NCBI GenBank assembly: GCA_965649825.1 | Contig: OZ287700.1 | Location: 1,240,001-1,304,000, forward strand | From: Penicillus capitatus | Taxonomy: Eukaryota; Chlorophyta | Direction: 5' to 3' | Length of the DNA stretch: 64,000 bases | Shown here: one piece after another, positions 1 through 10,561 of the stretch | Layout of the letters: every line of letters starts with the position of its first letter | How positions within the stretch are numbered: the stretch's first letter is position 1 | Translations under genes and position numbers: made by a program | The notes under the pieces: generated by a model | What the model was told of the DNA's origin: nothing | The model's input: only the letters and a program-made list of their open reading frames with translations | Database searches by the model: none

Positions 1-126
1 AGTTGGCAGGACCCGTTCACGCCTGTGCCCTGGAAACAAAAACGCCAGAAGAAGTCAAGAGCACCGCCTAGATCGCATGCGATGCCACCGTTTATGTACG
101 CCATCGACCCGTGCGGCATTCTATGA
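1..126 (+). CDS. C-terminal end of an unidentified gene (cut by left edge)
   Basis: The frame beginning at base 1 is open for 41 codons and ends at TGA 124-126. The peptide is rich in Pro, Lys and Arg and ends in PFMYAIDPCGIL, which reads like real protein and not noise. It would be the last exon of a gene extending to the left. No family is recognisable, and it could be a chance open frame. Confidence 0.35.
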   Translation, partial: SWQDPFTPVPWKQKRQKKSRAPPRSHAMPPFMYAIDPCGIL

Positions 127-372
127 TGTTTACACATTGGACCAAGAGTGAAATCTTGTTCTCTTCGCAAACACATATGTATCAGGCGATGTACAGACAG
201 CATCCTTTTTCTCATGCGTTTCTCAGCTTTGTCACCAAGGCACCAAACACAGCTGCATTCATCTGGGGTCGCAAAGTACAGGAACAGAGCATCTGTTTGT
301 GTGGTCATTGCCACCGTGGAATCTCTCCTTGTGTCAAAACAGGTCGCGCCCCAGGCCAAAACTGTCAAATCA

Positions 373-1373
373 TCATTTCAACGAACGCTTGATGATCATA
401 ACGACGATCAACAAAATGGATCCGGCCAGAACAATAGGGGCTGCTCGACCACCCGGCCCCATGTTGACGAAAAGACGCCCGCCCAATGGCAACAGGCCCA
501 CGAGGGCATCGTCCAGTGCACCACTAGCGTCGGAGACAATCCGTGATGTCTTCTTCACTAGGTTCCATAACCAGGTCAGGGCTGTCCTCACCATACGTCC
601 GATAGCCGTCGCCACCTTCCGCAAACCTCTCAGGAGCTCGCCAAAAAAGCGGCCAATGTCATCGAGCATTGTCTCCAGAGGACTGGAACGACGACGTCCA
701 CGGCGAGCCTGACACCCCACAAGCACACTTTTCAAAAGCCACGTCCGTTCTGACTTACCGCTGCTTCATCGTATGGAATGAGAGACGCAGTCCAGTCGTT
801 AACCAACTCAATGCGTGTCTAAGACACAAGCTGTCACATCAGTCACCCATCAAAAGGAATGACATTAGAGAGCTCTTCGATCATGCTACGGAGTTCTGGA
901 TCATCTTGAATCGCCGCCAATGCTGCCGATTGCACACCAGAGTGATTCACCTAAACAGCGCACAGCAGTTCTATCTCCTGTACAGGCCACGCTTCAGATG
1001 CGTTACCATTCGTTCACTGGCGCGCATGATGCGTGAGAAGTACGTGCTGGATCGCGTATGAGAGTTGGCAGCATCGATCACGCTGTCCGCCTGGGCTCCT
1101 CCACTTCCCTTGTTCTCATCACTGTCAACGCCAATCACTCGACAGGTATGTAAGAAAATTTTCGTACTCCGAACAAAGCCCGACGATTTCTTCAACGGCT
1201 TCGTTGACCTCTGCCCTTCCGAAGTGAACTTCGTTATCATTCAACGAAACTTCCAGCCATGCGTCCTCCTCGAGCTGCTCATACTTAAGACCCGGTTTCG
1301 TGGGAGTGCGTGTACCGTACTTGAGGTCGCTCGCTCGTGGCGGAGTTCGTGGCTTGTGTCTACGACGACGCAT
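373..1373 (-). CDS. putative tail-anchored membrane protein
   Basis: Not a family I recognise. Splicing by phase joins five exons. The first is basic (MRRRRHKPRTPP) and followed by an acidic stretch; its intron is about 46 bases from a GTACGA donor. Two later introns end in CTGTTTAG and TGTCTTAG. The last begins GTAAGTCAG and ends GGTGTCAG just before ARRGRRRSS. The C-terminal exon carries a long amphipathic stretch (GRFFGELLRGLRKVATAIGR), and the protein ends in one strongly hydrophobic segment (APIVLAGSILLIVVMIIKRSLK), the arrangement of a tail-anchored protein with its bulk in the cytosol. A middle segment (ALAAIQDDPELRSMIEEL) resembles the helices of STI1-type repeats, but this is only an impression. 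The start could lie further upstream. Confidence 0.5.
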
Positions 1374-1739
1374 ACATGTCTATCTGTTTTTTGTTCGATG
1401 CGTGTCTCACTCGAATGACTGGACGTACTGGACGGGCGTCCGCATGGGAAACGCGTCCCAACTGACTCGACGCCGCACCGGCCGCCGCACCTGTTCCGAG
1501 TCTCAATGCCACTGAACGCAACATGATTTACAAATGCTAAGGGCGACAGACACGTACATCGTCGTCGCTATCAGCTGATACGACGCGGCGTCATATAACG
1601 TGATGCGACGTCTCGGTGTATAGAATATCCATAGCGATGTGACAATCATATGCATGTGACGATGGTGTTTGCTCGTGAAACATCCATCGTACGTCACATC
1701 ACACTCTCCTGAACACCGTGGCTGGCAAACGTCACATCA
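1374..1739. other. intergenic stretch with two ACGTCACATC motifs
   Basis: This 366-base gap lies between two minus-strand genes. I see no convincing coding exon. The decamer ACGTCACATC occurs at 1691-1700 and again at 1729-1738. The same sequence recurs upstream of other genes in the window, so this is probably promoter for the tail-anchored gene or terminator/UTR of the WBP2-like gene. Confidence 0.4.
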
Positions 1740-2593
1740 CTACATACTCTCATACGCCTCATCTTTGTTGTAGTTCTTTGCATAGACTGGAGGATCGATC
1801 GGTGGCGCACTGGGTGCAGGCTGTGCCAGATAGAGCGTCGTTGGATCATTCGGATCAACCAATCTACACAGAGGGAGAGCCTTGCTGTTGCATCTCCGTG
1901 AGATCCCGAGGCCTACGCTGTAGCGACGAGTTTTGAAGGTGGTTGGTTATGTGCATGAGATCTTTGGCTTTGCGATGTCGCTCCCGCTTGTGCCGTTCTT
2001 CGATGAAAAGAGAGATAGATTGGCACAAATGTCCCGACGCCGCCTCTTGTGAAAGACAGTTTAAACTGAATAGGCGGAAAGGAACCGGAAGGACCTCCCT
2101 CTTCCAACGCCGGCCATACTTGCCCTTTCGGCACACCGTTATCTCATTCATGTGTGTCCACCCAGAATCAGAGAACACGCATTACCAGCGATGTTGTTGC
2201 ATCCCAAGATGGGCTGATTGAATCGATGTCTTTGAATGTAGGCCAGTGGCACGTCGAAAGCTTTGAGCACTGGAGGACACACTTCTGGTGAAGAAGAGTA
2301 TTGGGCCATATGTCGAGACAAAACCTCCTCGCTGATCGTCGGCGACGAAAACGACTCGATAACTCGACAGCACCACAGTGCCACGTCCTTTCCACGATGT
2401 TGCTCGACTAGACACCCCATACACGATGCACGGTGTTCGGCTGTGAGGCGAGGGGACACTTTTGTAGAGGGAATGGAAGGTCTTTGATTTCCAAGTCGAC
2501 TCCCTCGCGCTGCAGCGCAAAGTATTCGCCAGTAAAGGGCGTCGGAAACAGTCCGCCCGTGGCTATGTTTGTCAAAGGCGGATTCACGGCCAT
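1740..2593 (-). CDS. WBP2-like GRAM-domain protein with PPxY motif
   Basis: Five short introns (about 40-66 bases) split this gene. The spliced protein of about 185 residues matches the WBP2 (WW-domain-binding protein 2) family. It has a GRAM/PH-like core with GTVVLSSYRVVFVADDQ, then FDVPLAYIQ and NQPILGCNNIAG (WBP2 has FMMPFYLMKD and KQPVFGANYIKG at these places), then FKLSFTRGG. The tail is proline-rich and contains PPIDPPVY, a PPxY ligand for WW domains. In animals WBP2 is a cytosolic and nuclear adaptor for WW proteins such as YAP and Nedd4; the partner here is unknown. The start Met at 2593 precedes MAVNPPLTN and lies 85 bases from the divergent SF-assemblin start. The identity rests on the GRAM core and the PPxY tail together. 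Confidence 0.8.
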
Positions 2594-2678
2594 CGAATGC
2601 TACAGTAAAGACGGAATCACGGGAGAATGTCGTTGTTAATGAGACATCTCTCCGTGAACGCAGGTTCTCAACGTCGCC

Positions 2679-3830
2679 ATGCGACCGCAATCTTCGGGAC
2701 AAGGTCGGGCTCAGCGAGCGGCATAGAAGGCGATATCTGAGCGCTGTGGACGACAGGGCGCAATGTCAGTGCAGCGACGAAGCTCGAACACGTGGCCGAG
2801 CGATTTCAAGCTTTTTACAATGATCTTGAGCAGGAGAAACAAGCAAGGCCCGTCGTCGGTCTTCTGCAAAGGCGATGACAAAACTGCCTCTGCAGCAACG
2901 TCGTCTGTCAGACAACGCGCGATTTCATCAGCTGCAAGAAGCCCTGAACAAAATCGACCGAAACCTGGACGTAAGACAATCGTCTTACGTCAGCGATGTC
3001 GCTAAGGAAGCCCACGACGCTTAATTCTGCAGTCAGAGATCCGACGGCGTACCGAAGCGAACAAGAAAATACAGAACTACTTTGACAACGAGCTGCGGCG
3101 CATGCAAGACCGTCTAACGCAACAGATGAACGAGTGGCAGGAGTCGATGAAAACGCACGTCGATACGTTAACGAAGGACCTTCTTGCCGTTCAAAAGACC
3201 ATCAGGCGAGGTCGTCTCGATCAGAATCGCAGCAAACGTCTTTCGCTGTCGGCGATGATAGAGACGAGAAAGCCGAACGCGTATCAGCGATCGAGGAATG
3301 GACGCAGAATCTGATCGGCAAAATCGAAGAATGCGCCGTCGGACTCGAAGACGGTACACACCTCGATTCGATGGCCGCCAAATCGCGAGATCGTCTGCTG
3401 CGTATGACATAGAGCGGATGTCAAGACTGGAACGCGAGGCACATACGCTGAAACGGATTGGCGAAGACATCAGTCGCGTTCAGCAGAAAATCGAAGACGA
3501 ATCCGTTCAAAAGTAAACCGCTCCCCCATCCCTTCTCCTCTGAATATCTGCTTCTGTATACAGAGAGGCAGATCTGCTGCACATAAAGAATGAACTGTCC
3601 GAGATCTCAAGTCTGTCACCTGTCTTGTCATCGCGTTGCTGCATCTCTCTGTAGGCAGCGCCTGGGGAGAAACGAAGTTCCAGTCGACGATGCTCGAGGA
3701 GATGAAGAGCCTTCGACAGAGTCTAAAGGCAGAGACGGAGACGCGTAAAAATGAAGATGATTCAATTATTAACGCCATTAGTGAGTATACGAAGGCACTG
3801 CAGCAGGGACTGCGATTGGTGTGCCAATGA
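2679..3830 (+). CDS. SF-assemblin family protein (striated fibre / beta-giardin type)
   Basis: About seven introns of 44-62 bases interrupt the gene. The spliced product is a nearly continuous coiled coil. A short N-terminus (MRPQSSGQGRN) leads into LEHVAERFQAFYNDLEQEK, then EALNKIDRNLDSEIRRRTEA, and the protein ends with RKNEDDSIINAISEYTKALQ followed by QGLRLV. That ending is the hallmark C-terminus of SF-assemblins, which form the striated rootlet fibres of flagellar basal bodies in algae and the fibre linking centrosome, apicoplast and daughter bud in apicomplex-bearing cells. One intron (3206-3261) appears to use a GC donor, because only that donor restores the frame. The start was chosen because the 53-base first intron joins MRPQSSGQG in phase with the conserved coiled coil. 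Confidence 0.85.
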
Positions 3831-4313
3831 AAACGAGATCTCTCCAACCGCAAAAATCCTATCACTGTAAAGGACCGCGAATCTGCAGAACAGTAACGCG
3901 AATCTCTGCGTGTCATTTGGGATGACGGCCACGCTACAGAACGTTCGGCGTCTGTCGCAATGCGAAAGGCATCTGGGCACAGAAAGACGGTAAGAGCGGA
4001 TGCGTTCGTTGTGTTATCGATGATCCTTTCTATGGCCGCACGACAGTTCCAGTCGTTGTGGGCGTCTCTCTGCTGAGAGCACTCCGACCACTCGATCCAC
4101 GGATCACCAGACGTCCAAAGAAGTAATGCCTTTAGTCTGCTTATCCATCCTCGTGACGCGTGTGATCCACTTTCGTGCTGAGCAGTTGCCGTTGTCATCA
4201 TCTCCAACAACAGGAAACGGTATCTCGCCGGATCTTAAGAGATCTTCTCCTAGTGGCCTTGAACTCGATGTTTGCTCCTTTATTCTGCATTGGATGTGTG
4301 TCTAACGAGGGCG
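3831..4313. other. gap without a convincing gene
   Basis: This stretch of 483 bases lies between SF-assemblin and the ABC ATPase, which run in the same direction. A long minus-strand open frame (4210 down to 3470) crosses it and continues antisense into the last SF-assemblin exons. It shows no known domain, so I regard it as chance. Nothing else stands out. Confidence 0.4.
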
Positions 4314-5560
4314 ATGGTGTGTTTGAAGATCGAAGATGTGAGTAAGCTGTACAAAACCAAGAAGGCCACGATTCAGGCGCTGCATCCCGTCGATCTGCAC
4401 GTTGAACCGAATACCAGAGTGGTGTTCCTTGGCCCTTCTGGATCAGGTCCGGCACTCTATCTTTGTTCAATACAGGAAGAGAAGAGAGATCTGATGCAGG
4501 GAAGACGACGTTGCTGCGGCTGATCTCTGGATTGGATGTTCCATCAACCGGGCGCATCTTCTACGATGGTACCGCCCGTATGCCACACAGAGATTGTTGA
4601 CACAGTCGATGGCGATCAGGCAAAGATGTGACAGAGATGCCAGTTCAGGATAGAAACCTAGGATTCGTTTTCCAGAACTACGCCCTCTTCAAACACATGA
4701 CCGTGGAGAAGAACGTTGCATTTGGACTGCGCATGCGTAAACTGGAGATCGATCAAGACAAAAGGTCATCGCTGCACTTCTGCCTTTACTGCACAAGTGG
4801 CCCGTTGCAGAATCAAAGAACTCTTGAAGATTGTCGAATTGGATGGCTACCAAAAACACTTGCCCAAGGAGCTATCTGGAGGACAGCGACAACGTATCGC
4901 TATGGCTCGTGCATTGGCGTGTTCACCACGTCTGTTGCTCCTGGATGAACCTTTTGGTGCATTGGACGTTGTGATTCGCCGTTCTCTGCGCGAGAGCCTG
5001 AAGCAGATCACAGATCAGCTGAATCTCACCACTTTGATGGTGACCCATGACCAAGTATCGTCACTCCTGTCATGTCTTCTCCAATGCTGTTGGCTGTCAA
5101 GGAAGAGGCGTTTGATTTGGCAGACAAGGTGGTGGTCTTCAATCGTGGAAAGATCGAACAGATCGGGACGCCGGATGAGATCCGTAAGGACCCTGCCACG
5201 CCGTTTGTCATGTACTTTATCGGCGATATCGATTCTCTGCCGGCGAAATCCCTCTTCATTCGCCGGATGAAGTTCAAAACGGACAAATCGATGGTCATGT
5301 TGCGACCGGAAGACATCCGTGTCTCCAATGAGCAGCAGAGTGAATACTACTGCCCAGCCACCGTGGCAGACAGGTATGACATGGGGTTCATTGTCAAATA
5401 CATTATCCGCTTCGACGATGAAGAGACCGTCTCCATCTTCGCCACGAGAGAAGAGGCAGCAACAACAAAGTCCTTTCCTGTACTGGGTCGTGTCTTTGTC
5501 TCTGTGGACCCCGAGAAGATGATGGGATTCAATGAAGAGGAGATTGAATACTTCAGATAG
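4314..5560 (+). CDS. cysA-like: CysA-type sulfate/thiosulfate ABC transporter ATPase
   Basis: ATP-binding subunit of a bacterial-type importer, with four introns placed by phase. Domains in order: Walker [14 protein letters not shown] (the intron begins between GSG and K), Q-loop region [19 protein letters not shown], signature [15 protein letters not shown], Walker [13 protein letters not shown], and switch His in VTHDQEEA. The linker [20 protein letters not shown] and the C-terminal regulatory part resemble cyanobacterial CysA. CysA would act with CysT/CysW permeases and a sulfate-binding protein to bring sulfate across a membrane. In green algae the homologous complex sits in the plastid envelope. 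No transit peptide is obvious at Met 4314; an in-frame upstream codon at 4272 could add a few residues. Length (about 325 residues) is typical of the family. Confidence 0.92.
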
Positions 5561-5577
5561 GATGCGAGTCTGTGGTC

Positions 5578-7327
5578 TCAAACACCTTGGAGATATGTTT
5601 GCATCTTGTGAATCTGTTCCTGAACCGACCGTCGACTCGTGCCTCCTTCCGTATCCTTCATCTCGACGGATCGTTCAAAATTCCACACCTCATGGACATC
5701 CTCATCGAACGCAGCATGCAGGGACTTGAGATCTTGCGTGGTGAGCTCGTCCAGTCGACACTGCTTCTTCTCTGAGAGCACGACAGCCTGGCCGGCGATT
5801 TCGTGTGTTTCACGGAAGGGTACACCCTTGCGGACGAGATACTCAGCCAGATCTGTGGCCAGCATGTCACTCGATAGACCTGGGGGCATCAAAGGTTCGA
5901 TGGAGCAAAGAGTGAGATCACACTTGGGCACCGGACATCATCTTTTCTGGATAAGTGGTGAGTGTCGACAGTATTCCGCGTGTGATTTCGAGGCAGTCAT
6001 TGACTGTATCTGCCGTTTCAAAGAGGACCTCCCAGCATTCCTGCAGATCCTTATTGTATGTCGTGGGCAATCCCTTGATCACAGACATAATACTCATCAC
6101 ATTGCCCATCAGTCTTCCAGACTTGCCCCTAAAAAGCACGCCATCAAAGAATGGAGTTCTCTCCATCGACATGCCGGACAAGTTCCAGTCCATCTGGATT
6201 TTTCTTCTGAGGCATGAGACTGGATCCCGTTGTGTAGGCATCGCTGCATTGGACGAAACCGAACATGGCACTGCTGTAGACGATGAGATCTTCACAGAAT
6301 CGACTCAGATGCACGCCCAGCATCGAACAGGCAAAGATAAACTCCATGACAAAATCGCGATCCATAACCGCATCCATGGAATTGGGACAGACGCCACCCG
6401 TGAATCCGAGCTCACGGGCAAGTGCATGACGATCGATAGGGAAGGGATTTCCTGAAAGGGCACCCGATCCAAGAGGCAGGCGAGCAATTCTGGGAAACAT
6501 GTCTCGGAAACGCTCGTCATCGCGCTGCAAGGCATTGGCGTGGCACATGAGCCAATGACTCCATCTCACTGTCTGAGCCGACTGCAAATGTGTGAAACCT
6601 GATCCACAGACACGCCTCCCTGTACATCATCAGATCTTTGTTTGCCTGGCATTAAGATGTCGATGTCTGTGTCGGCTCGTTCGCAGAAGGTCCTGAGAAG
6701 CTGGTGTAGGTTTGTGCGTGTTCTTTGAAGTTCTTCCATGAGCCACAGTCGTGCATCCGTGGCCACCTGCAGAAATCCAAACGATGGATCGGTCTACTAT
6801 CATGCAGACCTGATCGTTTCGGCTGCGTCCGGTGTGCAGCTTCCCGCCAACTTCTCCAATCAATTCTGTCAGCCGTCTCTCATTTGCACTATGAATATCT
6901 TCATCATCCTTCACGACAAACTTGCCATGCGTCCACTCCTGACCTACCTAAACGCAGATCCCATACAGTACTGTGTGATGTGACCGTCATCGTACCTTTT
7001 CTAATCCGCGGAGAATCGCTTCCATTTCTTGAGAATTCAGAATCCCGGCTTTCTCAAGCGCCTTGGCATAGGCTTGACTGCCCTGTCACATCAAAACTGC
7101 ATGTTCTGCATTCTTTCAGGGGGCATGGTGACGATGTACTTGGATGTCATGTTTCCAGAATCGTTGATCGATAGAGAGGGACTCATTGAACTTTTGCATA
7201 AGCGGATCTGTCTCTGAGGTGAATCTCCCACCCCAGAGCTTCTTTCCATTGGAGACTGTTCCTTTGCTCTACGTCTCCCCACACCATAAGAGATCCATCT
7301 CTCGCAAAGAATCGCCATCACTTGCAT
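5578..7327 (-). CDS. ASL: argininosuccinate lyase
   Basis: Splits argininosuccinate into arginine and fumarate, the last step of arginine synthesis. The N-terminus [20 protein letters not shown], the segment [14 protein letters not shown] and the fumarase/aspartase-superfamily signature [12 protein letters not shown] are all present; the serine in GSSLMPQ is the catalytic base region. The C-terminus has [12 protein letters not shown] and [12 protein letters not shown], normal for the family. Several introns of about 50-58 bases are removed by phase. One of them ends in GATGTGACAG immediately at the acceptor. I start at the ATG at 7327, which joins [10 protein letters not shown] to KKLWGG through a 53-base intron. 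An in-frame ATG at 7441 would add an Arg-rich leader that could be a targeting peptide. The stop is 18 bases from the CysA-like stop (tail to tail). Confidence 0.93.
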
Positions 7328-7524
7328 CGTGATACGAAGAAAGCGTCTTCGATAGCGCCTCCGAACAGGCCTATGCACGTGCAGCAGGGCTCGAGGTCCG
7401 ATCGAAATGCAAAACATGAAGACGCAATCGGCGATGGACACAGAGAGCTCGGCCGATCAATGCCTTAATGACAGCCGACGTTTCATTTACTCGCATTTGG
7501 TCAAGCACTCCGTCACTTTCGCCA

Positions 7525-9527
7525 ATGTCGAGCCGCGCTATCACCGTCCTGGCATGTCTCCTCGCGGTATGCCATGGCAAATGCATCTCATTGAAGAACA
7601 CTGCTTACTGTTTGTGACATGGTCGTCATAGTCCGTTGGTGTGGGTGGCGATACGGAATGTCACGAAGAGACATGCTCGTGGAAATCTGAATACTTTCCA
7701 AACATTCCCGTCATTCCATACGAGGGACCAGATTCGAAGAATCTCCTTGCCTTTCACTACTACAATGCATCTGAGATCATCATGGGCAAACCCATGAATG
7801 AATGGCACGTGACAGAATCTCCGTCGTGGAGCAAGAAAGGGCAGATTGGCATCTAGGCTGCGCTTCTCAGTTGCGTTTTGGCATACGATGCGTGGTAATG
7901 GAGCCGATCCCTTTGGGTTACCAACCAGAGTACTGTATCACAGTCTATCGATCTCCCAAAGACAGTCCATCCTTCTGCACAGAAATGGCCATGGGAGGAC
8001 GATTCTTTGAGTGACATGGACATGGCGCTGCGTCGTTTGGAGGCTGCCTTTGAATTCATGACCAAGTTGGGCGTGGAGTATTGGTGCTTCCATGACAGGT
8101 GTCATGCCTGCATGCATTTCTACGGTGATCTGCAACGAGGTGTGTCCATAGAGACATCGCCCCAGAAGGGAAGAATCTCGTCGAGACGAATGTTCAGCTG
8201 GATCAAATTGTCGAAGCTGCAGAGAAGCTACAGGAGAAGACCGGCATTCGATTGCTGTGGACAACGGCTCAGCTGTTCCTACATCCACGTTACATGCACG
8301 GCGCCGCCACCAGTCAGGCTTCAGCAAAGAGATCTCACTCCATTCTCCATTTCTATCCCGTAGGTCCACAAGCAGATGTCTTTGCTTTCGCAGCAGCCCA
8401 GGTGAAGAAATGCATGGAAGTGGCAAAACGGCTCAAGGCACAGGGCTATAACTTCTGGGGAGGCCGTGAAGGATATCATACTCTGAGGAACACCCATATG
8501 AAGCTCGAGTTAGATAACCTTGCCAGGTGCGCCACCGTATGAGTGAATGTTGAACAGTTCTGTTGACGGAGTGATAAAGGTTTCTGAAGATGGCTGCCGA
8601 CTATAAAGAGAAGATTGGCTTGCAAGGCACTCTGCTAATTGAACCCAAACCGCAAGAACCGACCAAACATCAAGCATGTCACTCTTTAGACATTCTCACA
8701 CTTTTGTGAACTGTCTGATCTGTTTGATCAGTACGACTTTGACGCCGCTACCACGATCGGTTTCTTGAAGAACTATGGCCTCGACAAAGACTTCAAACTC
8801 GTCGTCGAATGCAATCATGCCACGCTGGCAGGTCGCATCGTTATCTACCATCACACGGACATCATTCTTTATGTCGTCAGGCCACAGTTGTGAGCACGAA
8901 CTTGTCTTTGCCTCTCAGTACGGAATGTTGGGAAGCATCGATCTTAACACAGGCGATCCGCAGACAGTAAGAGGATGGCAAGAGTGAGCTGGGATATCTG
9001 TTGATGCTTGAAGGGATGGGATACAGATCAGTTCTTGACAGATGTGACTGAAGCAACTCTCATCATGGCCATCATTCTGAAACAGGGTTGGTGATGCCGC
9101 AGCAGCGAAGAGTGAGAAACATGCGATTGTGAATAGGTGGCATTGCACCAGGAGGATTCAATTTCGATGCCAAGCTTCAAAGGGAGAGCTTCGAAATCGA
9201 CGATCTGTTCTATGCACACATCAGTAGCATGGATGCTATGGCAAGAGGACTGAGAAATGCAGCAAGAATGGCAGAAGACGGCACGATCGATCGAATGATC
9301 GAAGAACGCTACTCCAGCTACACTGCCGGCATCGGCAAGCTTATCTCCAATGCCGAGGTATCAAACACATTTGGGTATTCCTTGCATCTGACTGCCCTGT
9401 CTTTTCTGTGCAGGTTGGATTCGAGGAGCTCGAGGCTTATGCATTCAGTCGTGACGATCCCGTTGTCGATGTGAAGAGTGGACAGGCTGAAAAGTATGAT
9501 ATGCTGTTGAGTCACTACATCCGATGA
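7525..9527 (+). CDS. xylA: xylose isomerase, plant type, with signal peptide
   Basis: Interconverts xylose and xylulose (and glucose/fructose) using two divalent metals. Conserved pieces after splicing: [86 protein letters not shown], and [10 protein letters not shown] followed by [13 protein letters not shown]. The sequence is closest to plant xylose isomerases, including their DxNTGDPQTGWDTDQF block. About eleven introns are present. Two of them (7805-7856 and 8674-8731) must use GC donors to keep EW|LRFS and KHQ|YDFD intact. The first exon encodes [20 protein letters not shown], a typical signal peptide, followed by a Cys-containing segment as in plants, so the enzyme probably enters the secretory pathway. 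The start is fixed by the phase of the first 65-base intron. Confidence 0.95.
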
Positions 9528-9791
9528 GTCTCAAGACGACTCGTGCAACATGAGATGTCACACTTTGGTCACACCTATCAAGTCAAACCGAGATGTTGTT
9601 CCTACCAGAATCGATCTTTCATTACAAAGCAGTTCCCCCTTTACACCAAAAATATCATCTCCGCCGTGCCAGATCGCTCTAGACAACGAGAGGCACATGG
9701 TCTGGCATACAGACATTCAATAAGGCTCGTTCGTTTGCTGGCGATGCTAGAACAGCTGAATGGTGCAGCCAAGCATCTCCGACTGTGCTGT

Positions 9792-10500
9792 CTAATCAAA
9801 ATGGAGACGGTTGAGATGGACTTGGAGGAGATCCGTCTCGTCGATCCCTCCAACACGATCCTCCATCAACGGTGTTCGCCATACATCCACAGATGCGATG
9901 CGTGACCGATCACGGTTGAAGCGGAAAGTACTGACACCAGTGAATGTGGAATGATGTCTGGATGGCGGCTTTCCATGCCATCCTCCCAGATTCGTCCCAC
10001 GCCTACATCCATCCCAACATTGCCAACAGCAGATCACAGGGTGCCGCTTCTGCTCAACCCTTCAAACTGAACGAAGAGATGTTCGGTGCTGCCCGTGCCA
10101 AAGTCGATTGGCTCGACAAACAGATCTGGATAGGCTTTCTTTACATGTATCACCCAATCTGCCATCGCCTCGGGCCCAACGATCAGTTTTTTTCGCCTCC
10201 ATGTATTCTCATGATGCACAAATTCCTCGTCCAAAATCTCCGAGACGATGGCCGTGTCGCCTGCCATCGACAGACGCTATGCTCGGCGGGCGAATTCGCG
10301 GCGTTACCCTTGGACCAGAGTTTTTGAAAATAAGTGTGACAAAGTGTGACCATCTGTTTAATGCGCCAGTCTTTGATATCATCCGACTCGCGGTAGGCCA
10401 CCACTCGAGATGAGGTCACACGACGCGGAGGGACACTTCTCCGAAGGGGCAGTCCCTTCGACCCCGTCAAGAAACGCGTCTTGAGATGCGCCATCTGCAA
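9792..10500 (-). CDS. SnoaL/NTF2-like fold protein
   Basis: A small protein of about 185 residues with two introns, of 48 and about 35 bases. The spliced sequence contains VTLCHTYFQKLWSKGD, ILDEEFVHHENTWRR, GPEAMADWVIHVKKAYPDL, EHLFVQFEG and, near the end, TFRFNRDRSRIASVDVWRTP. This order of helix, His/Trp strand and Arg-Ile-Val-x-Val-D-x-W strand is the pattern of SnoaL-like polyketide-cyclase and nuclear-transport-factor-2-fold proteins, which cover enzymes and binding proteins. The substrate is unknown. The N-terminal 30 residues are basic and may be a targeting extension. The start at 10500 is 61 bases from the divergent kinase start, with a TGACGTCACATC element between them. It may extend further at the C-terminus. 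Confidence 0.65.
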
Positions 10501-10514
10501 ATCTCAGACGACGG

Positions 10515-10526
10515 TGACGTCACATC
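10515..10526. promoter_or_regulatory. TGACGTCACATC element in a 61-base bidirectional promoter
   Basis: A palindromic TGACGTCA core (the CRE/bZIP-type site) is followed by CATC. It sits midway between the divergent starts of the SnoaL-like gene and the kinase. The ACGTCACATC part recurs at several other gene starts in this window. Confidence 0.45.
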
Positions 10527-10561
10527 CAAGTGGCTCAGCATCCACCTCGTTCCCTTCCGTC

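Noticed and set aside
2148-2702. Minus-strand frame of 184 codons
   Set aside because: It runs across WBP2 exons and introns; only the C-terminal piece is the real exon frame.
2850-2869. A 20-base mini-intron in SF-assemblin
   Set aside because: A normal 44-base intron with the same donor and a later acceptor restores the frame and the family length.
3470-4210. Long minus-strand open frame of 246 codons overlapping SF-assemblin exons
   Set aside because: It is antisense to well-supported exons, has no recognisable domain and biased composition.
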